A program made the position numbers and the translations under genes. 64,000 nt of DNA from Sipunculus nudus. Taxonomy: Eukaryota > Annelida > Sipuncula > Golfingiida > Sipunculidae. Below are positions 1 to 13,617 of this stretch, piece after piece. The notes beneath the pieces are model-generated. The model was not told the DNA's origin. It saw nothing but the letters and a program-made list of their open reading frames with translations, and ran no database searches. How positions within the stretch are numbered: the stretch's first letter is position 1; every line of letters begins with the position of its first letter. Location of the stretch: NCBI GenBank assembly GCA_026874595.1, contig CM049306.1:72975642-73039641 (forward strand). Direction: 5' to 3'.

Positions 1-566
1 GTAAAATGTTGAAATAATCTGATCATAGTTGCTATTTAATTCTAGGAATATTTGTGCTGTTACTCATTTAAAGCAAGTGTATGGTTTGGTCTGTTATACT
101 AGATGTCTATACCAAGGATATACGTCTCGGCCATTTAAAAAGAAGACTTTTGAGGAAGCAAATTTTCCTAAATGTTTTAAATACTGTGAAAGTTATGGTT
201 AACCGAACCATTTAAATCCTGTGTGATAAATTTTATGATGATTGTGCTAAGCAGGCTATCATATTCTGTACCACAGAGTAATTACATTTGGTTTCTTATA
301 AACACATTAGTTCAGCATGTTTGATGCCTATTCTTTGCAGAGTGTATGTGTCAGACCTGATAATCAGTGTATCTTCCATGGTATAACATGACATAAGACA
401 GGGATGATTGCAAATATTTTTAGTCAACACAGATCTACAGTTAATGATAATCTCCTGTGAATAATGCCATAACATTTTATAAAACAGTAGGAAGAAACTT
501 TGAAAGTAGATCTCTCATGTATTTTTTGTCATGTCTGTTTTATTATATTATCCTTTCATGACACAG
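1..566 (+). other. Intron (3' part) of the TBC1D25-type gene
   Basis: This AT-rich stretch has no conserved coding segment. It ends in a pyrimidine-containing acceptor, CATGACACAG, just before the conserved exon at 567. An open frame runs back to 500, but its first 22 residues are intron read-through and match nothing in the family. The upstream exons for the N-terminal part lie outside the window. Confidence 0.6.
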
Positions 567-2401
567 GGTTCAAGGGAGAGGACGACGGAGCATATCGTCC
601 AAGCAAACCCCCGATGTCAGACAGTGAGTTTCATCACTTCCTGGATGGCGTCGGTAATCTAATAAGACCGCAGGAATTTCGTCTGAGTGTGTATCAAGGT
701 GGGTTAGAACCCTCATTACGCCGGGTGGCTTGGAGACATTTAATGAACATCTACCCACCAACAATGACAGGCAAGGAAAGGTTTGATTACCTAAGACAGA
801 AATCAGCCGATTATTATCAACTCAGAGATGCCTGGCGAGAGCAGTTTTCACAAGGAAATGGAACAGAGGAGCTCAAATTTGTTACAAATATGGTCAAGAA
901 AGACGTGTTAAGGACTGATCGAACGCTGAAGTTTTATGCCGGTGGAGATGATAATAAGAACATCCTGGCACTTTTTAATATTCTAGTCACGTATGCTCTA
1001 ACTCACCCAGCTGTGTCATATTGCCAAGGTATGAGTGACATTGCATCACCTATATTGGTGATAGAAAAAGATGAGGCACATGCTTATATATGTTTCTGTG
1101 GAGCAATGAAGCGAAATCGGCCAAATTTCAGTCTGGATGGGGAAACCATGACAACCAAGTTCAAGCACCTGTCTCTTCTGCTGCAGCACCATGACCCGGA
1201 TTTCTACGCGTACTTAAAACGAAGAGATGCTGACGATTTGTTTTTCTGTTACCGTTGGTTACTGCTGGAACTGAAGCGAGAGTTTCCGTTTGAGGATGCC
1301 TTGTACATGCTGGAGGTGATGTGGAGCTCGTTACCACCAGATCCTCCGGACAGAGGAATAGAACTCACGGATGAGAGTTTTAGCTTGGATGCTCTGCTGA
1401 ATCCACCAGCATCCCCAACACTCTCTAGCACTGCCTATATGAGACTGAAACATTTGTACAGACCTGCAGCAACGCCGCAGGTTGAAAACACCACAGAACA
1501 ACAAACACCTCCTCTCATAGAAAATAAGGAAAATGGCTGTGTGACACACTCAGATGACATGGAGCAACCCGCAGTAACACCAGAGAAGAAAAATTCAGTG
1601 CATTTTGACAGTGGCCCAGTGACCCCAGTTGATGAGGAGAAAGCTTTTAATCCCAAAGAGTTCTTGGACATACAGGACAGCATGACAAAGGCATTGCTAG
1701 ACCGGTCTTCCAGTATTGACAGATCTCTAGAAAATGGTGCTGCTGTGACCACTGATCATGTACAGGAGCTGGACACAGTCAGTGAAGAAATCCAAAAGAC
1801 GAACCAGGCAGAGTCACATGACAAGGGGTCTGGGGACCCACAAGTCAATAGTGTAAATAATACTGTTGCTGAACTGAGAATTGATGGTGATAAAAGGGAC
1901 ACAAGTAAAGCTGAACCAAAGATATGCACAACCAAAAGGCCGACAGCAATACACCTTGGGAGACAGACGGTTGTGAATCACCCGCTGGCCAAAGCTTCCC
2001 CCAAGGTGGAGGAGGTCACGAGTGCGCTAGTCATGGGCGAGAACGGAATTACTGAGCAGACAATGAACGTGAGTACGTGTGAAGAAGCGGCTGAAGGAAA
2101 TCCTTCAATAGATTTTGTAAAGGTCAATGAGAAGCCTCCAAAGCTGCCCCCGCCACAGGAGTTTGGCTGCGGGAACCCATTTCTACTGTTCCTCTGTCTC
2201 ACCTTGCTGCTGCAACATCGAGACCACATCATCAGGCATCGTATGGATTACAATGACCTTGCCATGCATTTTGACAAAATGGTACGCAGGCACAACGTAC
2301 ATAGGGTGCTCCACATGGCCAAGCAGATGTTTGCAGAATATTTGAAGGCACAGAGCCAGGTCTCTAATGAAAGTAGTGAGTCTGACGATATCAGTGTCTG
2401 A
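567..2401 (+). CDS. TBC1D25: TBC1D25-type Rab GTPase-activating protein, terminal coding exon (5' partial)
   Basis: TBC-domain proteins speed GTP hydrolysis on Rab GTPases. Vertebrate TBC1D25 (OATL1) acts on autophagosome maturation and binds LC3. This exon carries the whole TBC domain and the C-terminus. In frame numbering from position 500, the first finger reads V132-x-x-D135-x-x-R138 (arginine finger, about 911-913) and the second reads Y174-C-Q176 (glutamine finger, about 1025-1027). Both catalytic residues are intact. The segments DDLFFCYRWLLLELKREF and SSLPPDPP, and the C-terminal PPPQEFG-GNPF block, are hallmarks I recognise from TBC1D25. Between them (about residues 300-545) lies a low-complexity Ser/Thr/Glu-rich linker, which varies in this family. 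The acceptor AG at 565-566 enters in the second base of a codon. The stop is TGA at 2399-2401. The N-terminal exons are missing from the window, not lost from the gene as far as can be seen. Confidence 0.93.
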
Positions 2402-2498
2402 ACATAAGTGGTGCTGCATGGTGCAAATGACAAATTTAGTCAGGTCAGATGGTATGTTTTGCTGGTATTTATAATCATTATTTATTATAAAGAAAATC

Positions 2499-2504
2499 AA
2501 TAAA
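2499..2504 (+). terminator. Candidate polyadenylation signal of TBC1D25-type gene
   Basis: A canonical AATAAA lies about 100 bp after the stop codon, followed by a GT/T-rich stretch (TTTTCTCTTGGTGT). Further AATAAA copies occur downstream, for example near 3900, so a longer 3' UTR is possible. Confidence 0.55.
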
Positions 2505-5306
2505 GGATTTTCTCTTGGTGTCAGTGATTAATATAGCTTCTAAGAAAGCAGTGGACACTTCTTGTTGATTCTGAATTTGTAACTTTAGCTTTTAAGTCGT
2601 TGAAGAATTTTTGAGAAATTACATTTCTTTTAATTCAGTTTGGCTCAGCTTGAGCCAGAGGGGAATACTACATTATAATTGTAAAATACACTTGAAGACC
2701 ATATCATTATTTTCCAAAAGAAAGCTCTATGACATTTATGTAGAATAAGATATATTCAAAATCCATGATTTGGAGGGGGTATATATAAAATGTGATAAAT
2801 TACATGATACACTACAGTCGGTGAATTAGTCATTGTTTGTCATCTAAAACACCAAAGATCATGATATTTGGGCATAAGTTATGTATACTTACAGACACAG
2901 TCTTCATCATTTAGGACCATTGCAAAGTAATGGGTAAAATGTCATAATATGGTGACTTTTCCCATGATAGGTATGTGGTATTTCAAAACACTGAGAGCAG
3001 TGTTCAGATTTTATTGAAAAAAAAACCCTGCCAAACTGCTTGTAACTTGTCAGTGTTCTCGCCCGCAGTGCATAAGGACCAAGGTTCTGTCTATAATCTT
3101 TTTTTGTACCATATACCGTGAAGTAAGCTGGTTCTTGCTTGAAAGTGGACCTCTTGTCACAGGCTTCAATCTATGTAGAAAAGATAGGTATCAAATGACC
3201 AACAACAAGCTTTTAATAGGTTATTTCATATTGGTTCATTCATGTGTCTAATAACCCTTTGAATATTAACATTGTCCATACCATACAAGAAAAATATTGA
3301 ATGAAATGTTCTTGAATGCATCAGTATTTTTGTTTAAGTTTTGACATACACAAAATGGTAAACCTTTCTTGTAATATGCACACTTAATGCACACCCAGTT
3401 AGATATATAGATAGTTTGGTATTGGAACGTGTATAAAGTCCATTATTCATATCCAGGTCAAGGCACCTGTGGTGACGGTTATGAACATGGGAAGGGAAAC
3501 TTCTGTACTTTAATTGCAGAAAATAAATCATACTTAATTTTTCTGCATCTGTATCCAATTAAATAACATCTTTAAATGGTTCATCCCTATGTCTGAATTT
3601 ATTGATCTATGGTATTTTGAAAAATATGTTCATTGAATTATAAGACATAATTGCAGACAAATAGACCAATAAAACAGACAAATGGCGATGAAGAAAACAC
3701 CTTGTTAGAACAGGAAATATGTTATGTTCTTGGTAGACCATTCTTACTTCTACATATCATTGTAAACATATAGATATGCAGGTCTTTGCAAACAAAAAAT
3801 TATACACAAATCAGTATCTGATTTCTGGACTTCAAAAGATTTCAGCTTAATTATTGTATTTATTTTTATTTCCAATTTATCATATGGGTAAATCGGAGAT
3901 GTGTATCTGATTTATATCAATAAATATAGTTTCTAATTACTATATAAATATATCATCAGCAGAGCAATATGTCAGTCAGGAAACCTCATTTGAAAGTAAT
4001 CTCTCCTTAATTTTATATATATATATATATATTATTAGTTTCTATTATTATATGTCTATAGTGAATAATTATCAGTGTATTCAATAAGGGTAAGCAAGGG
4101 CATATATTGTTTAAAAAAGAATATGATGGTGCCATGATTTGTGATTTCTGAACAACTTGTTGCCACTTTCTCAGGGACTCTATGGCTTTATAGATCTTAC
4201 TATGACTATTACTTCATACTTTGACAATTTTTGGAAATGGTCCAAATGTCTATGAGATCATATTGATGATTTATTTATATAGGTTATATTAAATAACAAC
4301 TTTACACACATGACAATGCACTTTTGCATGTGCTTCCCCCTACATCAACTTCACAGAACCTATTACAATTTATTACTAGAAATCTTCATTCTAAGGAATG
4401 CAAGCCTCCACCATATGGTGTACCTATTTTGGGATGTTCCCCAACCTGTGTTAACATTTATTTATTCATCCCATATTCTTGGATGCATTCATACTCAAGT
4501 GACTGCACATTTTTTTTAATGTTCCTTGATACTGTTCTTGAATCTGGATCATATGCGGAAATCTTATTCTCTATAGTCCCATTACTGAAATGGCCTGTAA
4601 ATTTCATGAGATTTGTTTGATGATTGCGTGATTTATTTTGTGAACACACACACAAATGGGGATTAATACATAGCCTAGGCGTGGCAGAGGCAAAATAAAC
4701 TTATTCAGATTGAATGATACTGTTATTATGCAGCTGTAATGTTAACATGTAATTGATTTAATTTATGCAGAGATGATTTTTGAGGTAAAGTTCCATTCTA
4801 TAAATGAATGCCAAAGCCAGAATAAAGATAAAGAAAAAGGCGCAGTCCTGAGTTTAATGAATAATATATATCGTTCAGTATAAGTGATCTTATGTTGAAC
4901 TTGTAACTTACTGCATGACAGATGTAAAACTGATGTATCCAACAACAGTAAGAACACTGAGGGTTGTGAATCAGTACTGATCATGTGAAAATACAAGAAA
5001 AAATGTGGCCTGCAGTCATATAGCACCGATGAAGGTCGTCATTATATCATTTAAAATTTCTGATGGGATGTATGTAAGTTTATACATATATATGTATATG
5101 GTGTATTGTGCCTTACATGCAGCTAATTAGGTATCCTTTTCTTTGCTCCCATGCTAGCTGTGCCAGTTAAGTTTCTTTCCTTTAAGGTGTGTATCCCAGC
5201 TTCTACTCATGCAAACACACAGGTTTTCTGTTGTCAGATTCAAAACCAATACTCAGAAGTACATGTGCTTACCACAAGATGGCAGTGCTGTAGGCTTGCC
5301 AAATCA
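2505..5306. other. Intergenic or 3' UTR, AT-rich, no gene seen
   Basis: No conserved coding segment, RNA gene or recognisable element was seen. It contains short AT microsatellites near 4013-4032. Open frames here are short and lack any family resemblance. Confidence 0.5.
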
Positions 5307-7188
5307 TTTTTAGCTCAGCTGACTATAAGTCATCTGAGCTATAGTCGTGGTCCATTGTCCGTCGTCCGTCCGTCTGTCCGTCCGTCCGTCCTTAGATGTG
5401 GCACGTTTTGAAACCGTAAGACCTAGGAATCCAAAATTCAGCATAATGTTAGATGTCCCCAAGATCTCCTACCAAGCTGAAAACTGGGTCTTTACGACTT
5501 CGTTCCTTTGAGAAATTAAGGAAAAACCTCAATTTTTTATTAAAATCCTATTTTCATACTCCAGGACTGCCTAATATCAAAACCACTCATCTGTTTTTCC
5601 TCATATTTACCATAAATATTCCTCTATATAGTTCCTATGTACATGCCAGAAATTAAGTCTGTAAAGTATAATTTCTTTAAGTTATGGGCCCAAACATAAT
5701 GAACTTTGTAAAAAATTAGGAAAAATAATAACTCACTTAACATGAAAAATTTTGAAACTAGAGTCTATTTTCTCAAGTATATAACTATGTATAATTAAGA
5801 TTCAATTGTTTACCCAAAATTAGATCTGAATTTTGTAAATTTTTTAAGTTATTAGCATTAAAAAAAAATCAGTACCTTAAATTTTGCCCAACTTTGACCA
5901 TGGCACGTTTTTTTCCTGTAAACACCATTGATTTAATTTTCACAGCATGTAAACAAATATTTATTTTGTCTAAATCTGAAATTTGAAAATAAAAGCTTGA
6001 AAATTAAGCTAGTTATTGATTTTTTTTCTGTAGTCACTTGCTTTGATTACAGATGCAGGGTCCCACTCCAGGTCACTGGAAGTCAGCTATGCCAGGGTTT
6101 CTGATTTGTTACAGTCACTGGGGGAGATCCCCTGCTGTGACAGGTGAACAGTTATTCTCATATCGTCATCCCCCCCCCCCCCCCCCCCGCAAACTCAACC
6201 CACCAAGTGTTATGCAGTAATTGTTATTGTTTCACTGTATCTCCTTAATTGTAATGCTGTTTCCACTCCGATATGCAAAAACTTTCCTTGAAAAAATAAT
6301 TCAAGGTGTAATCCAGAAGATGCAATGTTGTGTAATGTAGCATTTTTAAAGAAATCAATTTTCTTTTAAATGATTTTAACAAATATAAATGAACCCATCA
6401 GTATGCTTAAATTATTATAAAATATGAAGCACATTATGGATAAATAAAGACAATTAAAAATTGTGAAATCTTAATCAAGTATAATTTTTAGATATTTATT
6501 GTTTTGCAGATTTAAAAGATATATTTTTGTGGTAAAAAATAAATAAACATTTGTATGCATGATGTGGTGTTATCTAACAAGATTGAGATTTATGATGATG
6601 CAGTTGAGAATTATGAATCAACTTTTATATTCAGATATATATGTTAAATTGGAAATGTATAGAAATATAATCTTAAATTAGAAAATAATTGATGCGATAA
6701 AAATATCAGGATTTAATACAAACATTTGTTCATTATTTTCCTGCCTCAGCAGAATTTGAGATCAGGCTTTGTTTGCCCTGTTTTATGTTGTTAATTAGCT
6801 ATATTTCAACTGTATACATTTCATAAAAAAAAATACATATATATTTAATAATATATATTATACAAAAAATAGATGCTATTGAACAAATGTGTAAACTACT
6901 GAAATGTCAACAGTTAATCGAAAAACCAATTAATGATCATGGTAATAGTACAGATCATTTGTTCACAAACTGCTCACATGCTTTAGTTTCAGCATTAGGA
7001 AACACATGGTCAGGTCACAAAATATTTTTTGCAACAGTTTCTTGCTCATCAATACAAACCAATCATATAAACCAACCATGGCCTTTATTACCTCTTCCTC
7101 TTACACTTTATCTCCATTAGATATAATTTTAAATTTTTACCTTCAAGGTTAACGTCAGCTGAGCACAGTGACCCATAGGTCCCTTGTT
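5307..7188 (+). mobile_element. Helentron-like element, family 2, apparently full-length copy
   Basis: The left end reads TTTTAGCTCAGCTGACT and continues into a second arm (GTCATCTGAGCTATAG) and a GTCCGTCC-rich block. The right end has the inverted counterpart GTCAGCTGAGC at about 7154-7164, then a decayed hairpin around GTGACCCATAGGTC and the terminus CCCTTGTT. The family 2 copy at 54649-57162 has the same two ends, which defines the boundaries. It has no coding capacity. A 19-base C run lies inside at 6170-6188. Assignment to Helentrons rests on the subterminal inverted repeat plus 3' hairpin plan and is inference. Confidence 0.6.
6170..6188. repeat. Poly(C) tract of 19 bases
   Basis: An uninterrupted run of C inside the family 2 element. 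It has G-quadruplex or i-motif potential and is a likely sequencing-length uncertainty. Confidence 0.9.
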
Positions 7189-7769
7189 TTTTTACAGAAT
7201 GACTGTTTCTGAAGATTTAATTAAAATTACGCTAATTAATCTTTTGAACACTCTTTTACTTCACAGCAGTCTTTTTTGCCTTTTTTTCAGTAAAAGAGTT
7301 CCTATATATACTGTTTTTCTCATGACAAGAGTCCAGTTTGTACAAGATGGGACACTGCAGTTTTTGTGTGTGCAAATGTCCAGCAAGTTTCACATGTTTA
7401 ACATGCCCTGATCATTATATATATATACATATGTGAAATGTGAAGCACATCTTTTCTTTTCAGTTTATCATAAAAAAATGGGGAATTATTGCTGAGATTA
7501 CTCTTGTTTCTTCATTCTTTTATTTCAAAGAAGGCTACTATTTTTCGAGAGCACTTACTTTTTTTTCAGTTGTTTACCTTTGGCAAGCCTGGGCCAGAGG
7601 GGCAGTATCTGCTTTCTTTGAAAGATACGTTTTTGAGCATCTTCATCATTTTATGCCCCATCATTGTGGTGTAATGTTGAAGATGTTTGTCTTTTTGTTA
7701 ATTTATTATATTTTTATAAATATTAACTTTATTTATTTTACCTGGATTGTACTACTTGCTGTAATAACT

Positions 7770-7955
7770 AATACGAGGCAATCTCCCTGGCTCGGATGGT
7801 GGCTTTCAGTTGTCTGTAGGGATGGAGGAAACCGGAGAACCTGGAGAAAACCACCAGCCTTGTACGGCAACTACAACCCACTCTCATGGCAACTCCAGGG
7901 ATTGAACCTGGGTCGCCAGTGGAGAGAGATGAGCATTTTACCGGTCGACTGTCTT
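7770..7955 (-). mobile_element. tRNA-derived SINE, copy 1
   Basis: Read on the minus strand, the head contains CGACCGGTAAAATGC and a pol III B-box-like GTTCAATCCC (plus 7898-7907), followed by a body with TTTTCTCCAGGTTCTCCGG. The plus-strand copy at 13618 has the same head and body. The tRNA-derived origin is inferred from the A/B-box-like spacing. The 3' tail is short and the element looks old. Confidence 0.65.
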
Positions 7956-10900
7956 TGTTAAAGTGACATCCCATTTTGCTCAGTTTTGAAAAACTATTCC
8001 CTGACCTCATTATGCATCTTATCATAGAAGCATATTCATGATGGCAAATAAAAAAAAAGGCACATAAAAAGTCTGCAGGTACAGATGTTTAGGGCCTTAG
8101 TGACTGATGTTTGGAACTATATTTGTTTCTTGGTGGTGTATATAATTTGTCTAGGTCACCCACAACAAACGTGATACACTAGATAATATAATGTCTTTGT
8201 TTCATTACTGCCATAAGTCCAGTGTTTATATACAGGTGTTGTGCAGCAAACTTTTCATGTGCAATGTAGCTTTGGTATAGTTTGAACTTGTAATACAAAA
8301 CAAAGATGAATTACTAATTTATTACACACACTGGAGAGTCTTATACAGTAGGACATTGGCTTGATTTATAGATTAATGTGATAATTCACAGGTCTTATTG
8401 ATTTGAAGAATTTACAGCAAGTTCATAGGTGCTTATTTGAAGTTATATTATGGTGCTTAAGTTTTACTGTTGTCATGTATAAATGGCAAGTTTAATATTA
8501 ATTGCATGTTTAACATTAATGAGCATGCCCCCTGGTTGGCTCTAAACCATACGTACATGTCACTCCTGTATAAAACACAAAATTTAAGGAATTCTGCAGT
8601 GGCAGTTTTAATAGGAAAATCCTGGACTTTCAGATTTATAAATATGCTATGATAAAACAAAATTTAATTAAAATTTATATTTCTTGATGCCTGGTTGCTT
8701 AAAAGTTCATCAGATAAGGGAATAAAAGAGCAGAAGTAGTGACACCTTAATTTATATAGATAGGGTTATGGCCAACAGTGCCCAGAGTCTACAAGTAGTG
8801 CAAATTAAAGATTTCAGATATTATATTTTGTCTTTGCCTATAAAACCTGAATTTAATGTACATCAGACATTATTTACAGAAGCACACATAATTCATAATC
8901 ATCAGCACTTAGAACTGGTCACGTAATATAATGTCCATTACAATATATAGGATATCTACAGACTTGTAAGGGTACATTTTGTTCATGGATACATTCCGGG
9001 TGTGGTGTTGAACACAAGGTCACCTCAGATGCACTTGTTGTCCTGTACCCTCATGTGACGCACAATCTGGTAGTGAATGTACTAGTTATTAAATTTGTTC
9101 TACAAAATTCTTGAATTTCTCTGTGTGTATATGATATGCATGTCGGAAAATGATATTAATTACAAGCTTTAGAGCTGCTGACACGGAAGTAAAATTTTAT
9201 TTGATTAAAATTAAATATTTAAACAAAATTCTTGTCTGTAAATACAATTGTGCTTTGTTCTCAAGGAATCCCAATTCCAAAAAACTCAGTTCTGGAAACT
9301 TGAAAAAAAACCAGATTTCTGAAAATGGAAATATCACATAGATGTGTGGATTATATGGAAATATATTTTTTAATCCAAATGTATTGATCATGTTAAAAAG
9401 GATCATATAATAGTTGAGGGCACACTGCATGGTACATGGTTTTAAATTTTTCTAAAGAACTGACATGATCTTAATTAAGTATTTAGTCTTTGCTAAAACT
9501 GTCATGGATAGGATCCAGCCTTCTCTAGATCATTTCCGGACTTCAGGTTCTTTTAATATTGGACTTAGAATAAGACCAATTTGGTCGTAAGATAGAGTTA
9601 TCCGATTATAAAAAAGGGGATTTTATGGACCAAACCAGCATTAACCGCCCTCTCATATCAGCATGGATATTTCAGCAAAGAAACAAGCCAGAATGCTACT
9701 TAATACTAGTTGATTAATACTGTACACAAACTAAAAATAGAATATTAAAGATCTCCGGCACGGCCAATGTCCCACAGTATCCAGTTATTATACCCCTCGA
9801 CTGGTAAAGGTTGAAGCAACACCTGAAACAAAAAGAAAAAAATGATAATATTCCCAAAAGTATCAGGCACGTTTAACCCCTAGAACATTGCTAGCTCCTA
9901 GGACATTGCCAGCCTTTTCTCCCTAGAAGGATATTAAAAACTTTACAGCCCTAATACTTAACATAACCGCTCCAATATATACAACCCTAAGAAATTTCCT
10001 GGTCTCAACATTACTCAGTAAGAAACACCACGCGAAAACCCCCTCCTAATATAGGACTATATATTTTGACAAATGAGGGAAAGTATTAATGGGCTCATAC
10101 CCCTTTGAATATAATATAACTTTATCCGGTCATTTAGCTGAGAAACAAGAAAGGTAAAGGATATGAGGCTGCGTTTTATGAGGTTTTGCTGAATTGGTTA
10201 GGTACTCACTAGGTTTCGTACTTGCCCTGTGCTGTATGGTGTCCTCTACCATGCCCTCCAATGGACCTCCACAGGATCTGCCCCTGGGGGTTGTCAGTGA
10301 ACCACTGATAGCCACACCCTTCTTGGCATGTTCGTCCTCGGGGGGAAAAACTAGGCTGCCACAACCAGGCACTTGTGTATACTGGCAAACAGATCTCAAA
10401 TGAGAACTTCTGAATATATTTGTTGGTTGTCCCACGTATATAGTCTCACATTTATAAAGTATTTATACGATGTCCATGCACACTGTACATGGTGCTTGAG
10501 AAATAAAACTCAAGGCAGGTCGCCGGTTATCCCATACATCAAATTATCAGGCCCAAATTATAAATGTTCATTCTGCCAAGCAGGTATCAAGCGCGTCCCT
10601 CCATGGAGAGAGCCTCTCGCCAAATGACTTTTTCAGCAGTGGCCAGGGTGCCTTGGCAAGACCACCCAAAACAGCAAAACCTGAATCTCAAGTTAAAGAT
10701 CTCACAACCTCTGAAATCTACAGCCTAAAATAGCTCCATACTGAATCGCCTTACAGGACCAATAAAGGTGATACAGATGACTGGGCAAGGGTTCCACATG
10801 CTGAATAGACCGCTCAAACCAAAATAACTGTACAAGGGAAGCCCCATACTAAGCTGTATGAACCCTGGCAGGTACAATTGAACCATACATACGGGTGCCT

Positions 10901-11482
10901 GGAGAGTAATTTAGTGAATGCACCTTCAATTATTTACAATGCAGCAGTAAACCTATGTCACAAACTTTTATAGATTTATCTTATCATACAAAATTTTGTG
11001 ACAAAAACCCATAGCATGATCTCCCAGCCCAAGTCTGGAGTCTGGCTGCACAGCTTCTACATCATGAATATCTTTAATGAATATCTTTAATCTTAATAAA
11101 AAAAAGTACTTTCAGTCATATAACAATAGATACTCAGTGTTTCAGAGTTTCCTGGATGCTGGATCACTGTTCAGAAATAAGTAGCCCTAACAGTGAACAC
11201 CAGATGGCTTTGAAAGGCGATTTTTTGGGGAAAAAAGCGACCATTCCACCGGTTGTTTCAAATAGTATCAAACCTCTTCCAATAAGGCACCATGGAAACT
11301 AAAACTTTGAAATCAAATTTTGTTACATTTAAAGGAAACGCCTGTTTACATTTCATGTGTATGTTTACAAAATATCTCTTATTCTGTGAAGTCCTTACCA
11401 CTGAAACACCCATGTTTATGTAATTTGCCTTGAAATAATTCCTGTTCAGCATATTTGAACCCACTACATTACTCTCTTTATT
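7956..11482. other. Non-coding stretch, no gene recognised
   Basis: No conserved exon was found on either strand. The part from about 9490 to 10900 differs in texture: more C-rich on the plus strand, fewer A/T runs, and open frames on both strands around 10130-10627. None of these resembles a known family, so it is left unassigned. The phrase TGGGCTCATACCCC near 10089 resembles the anticodon arm of a mitochondrial methionine tRNA, but the rest of the cloverleaf is not there. Confidence 0.4.
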
Positions 11483-11991
11483 GTCCCCCACTTCGTGTAT
11501 GTGGGGGACATTGATTTGGGTTGTGTCTGTCTGTCCATCTGCCAGGTTTTTTTTTTTTATTCCATGCAATAACTTTCCTAAATATTATCTGTGCGATAAC
11601 TTTCCTATACATTATCTGATTTCATCCAAATTTTATTCAGTGATTGCTCTCATAATACCTTGGTTGGGATTGGTTTGGGAGTGTCTACCTGAAAAATAAT
11701 TCTCTCCAGCTCAAAAACAAAATTATCAAATTTTGGTCCAATTTCTTAATGTGTTTTAGTTTCTATGTTCACCTGCAGATGTCTTCTCCACATGTCATAA
11801 TGGATCTTGGTTCTATTTCTCTGTTTTAGTTTTTATGCTTGCCTGCAGATGTCTCCACATGTATAGTTCATCTATTTAAGTTTTCATGTTCCCTCAGGAT
11901 TTTCTTCATATGTCATAATTTTGGTTGTTTATCAAGCATGAAAGACAACAAGATCCCAAGAAGGGGGAACTTTATTCCACTCATTTGTTTG
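11483..11991 (+). repeat. Hairpin-started repeat, family 6
   Basis: It opens with a perfect 9-bp stem, GTCCCCCAC / GTGGGGGAC (11483-11491 and 11501-11509), followed by ATTGATTTGGGT and a GTCTGTCTGTCC block. A decayed version of the same start occurs at 63074. It is non-coding. Both copies sit just upstream of a family 1 element. Confidence 0.5.
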
Positions 11992-13255
11992 TTAGTGAAC
12001 CTGTGAGCTTTTGTGATGGTGCAGCATCGTGCCACTTCTGTACTTAAAGTCCATACCTATCTCAAAAAAAGCAGGAGAAAGCATCACCAATTTTTTTGCA
12101 AATGATCAGTCATCTGAAAACTTTAGCAGATTTTGTTTATTTTTTTTTTTCTTACTGCATTTTCTTAGATTTTATAGGGAAAAAGCTAAAAAAGGCTTAA
12201 AAAAATCTTCTTCTCCGAAACTGTCCAATATTTCACAGAATTTATGAACCCTGGAGCAATCTCTCTCAGGTTATTTGAATGGTTCCAGTTCGGAGATTTT
12301 TGGCTGAGTTACAGGAGGTTGAACTTAAGTCATCTTTCCAAAATAGCACACTAAAATTAAAATCTCATAAATGGCTGGAGCTATCATCACCAAATTTTAT
12401 GCCAATGTTTGTCACATAAGTCATATTTGAAATTGAGGTATTGGTGGCGCCACCTACATTGTTTTTCACAAGCAAAAATGTAATTTTAGACTCTTCTAGC
12501 TTATACACTATTTTAAGATGAATCTGTTAAGCCGATTAATTTAAATTGTACAAGAATTATTCTATGGTTGGGTTCTGCTAGTTTTATAAGAATAGATTGG
12601 GTAAATGCAGCTTTTAAAAAGCAGTGTAGCCAATTGAAAAAGGTTTGCTGTGTTTGAAAACACCATGGCAACTGACCTGGCTCTGTCTGGTGTCTAGACA
12701 CATTGTCTAGATACAGAATGCCCTGATTAGAACTAGCTGAACTATATCTTTGAACTGTTTGTAAAAATTTTGTTTGCATTTTTAGCAGATCTGTGAGCTT
12801 ATGCGATGGTGTGACATCTTCCATCGTGCGTCTAACTACATCTGCGTCTGTATCTCAAAAAGGGCAGGAGCTAGCATCACCAAATTTTTTGCAAAAAATA
12901 ATCCATCTATAAAATTATGTCAGATTTTGCTTATTTCTTGGCTAACTGCATTTTCTTAGATTTTATAGGGTACATTTTAAAATCTTCTTCTAAACCATGC
13001 TGCCAAATTGTCTGTTCATCTGTCCCAATAATCCTCCCTGGCAAAAAGAACATATATCTGAAATATCCTGCTGATACATCCTAGTTTAAAAATGTCCTAG
13101 TCGGAATCTTGCAAGTCTGAAATGTCCATTTTGCTGAAATCATAATGACAGAGGTAGATATGCAGGACATAAGAGGATCAATATTAAATTTTAAAAATAA
13201 ACCCATTTATACTCCCAAACTTTGCACAGACTTGCATTAGGCCTGTAGGCCTTGT
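11992..13255 (+). mobile_element. Helentron-like element, family 1, short copy
   Basis: The left end is TTAGTGAACCTGTGAGC. The right end is TTGCACAGACTTGCATTAGG, then the hairpin AGGCCTGTAGGCCT and the terminus TTGTT. It contains one exact GGTGGCGCCACC at 12443-12454. A second left-end-like segment (CTGTGAGCTTATGCGATGG) at about 12790 suggests a nested or internally duplicated copy. It is non-coding and much shorter than the 3.3-kb copy at 50426. Confidence 0.6.
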
Positions 13256-13617
13256 TTTATTTATACCTACACTGCTATGTAAAGAAGCCCTGGTGCATTA
13301 TGGGTAGCAGAATTTGATACCTACAAACCCTTACCAGCATAAGAGTCATACTCTTGCGAGTCCAATTCTGCAAAGTGTGAAGCAAGTCCAAGCTTGAAAA
13401 AGGAGGATGGAAGTATGGAAGAAATTTAAACAACCATGCTGGATTTATACATAGGATGAGCACCCCGCCTTATCTATAATGAGTAGAAAATTATTACATT
13501 TTTATCAATCTTGTAACTATCCAAAATTCAAGAATATACTGATGGGACTGCCAGTTGCACTGATTTTGAGTTTACTTTCTAGCTTTGGTTGCACATTAAA
13601 CACAACTTATTGGGGGT

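Noticed and set aside
500-566. ATG at 500 as the true start of the TBC1D25-type protein
   Set aside because: The first 22 residues are hydrophobic read-through of the intron. A splice acceptor sits exactly where family similarity begins, and the family has a longer N-terminus encoded upstream.
10060-10125. Mitochondrial tRNA-Met gene
   Set aside because: Only an anticodon-arm-like phrase is present. The D-arm and the acceptor stem pairing are missing.
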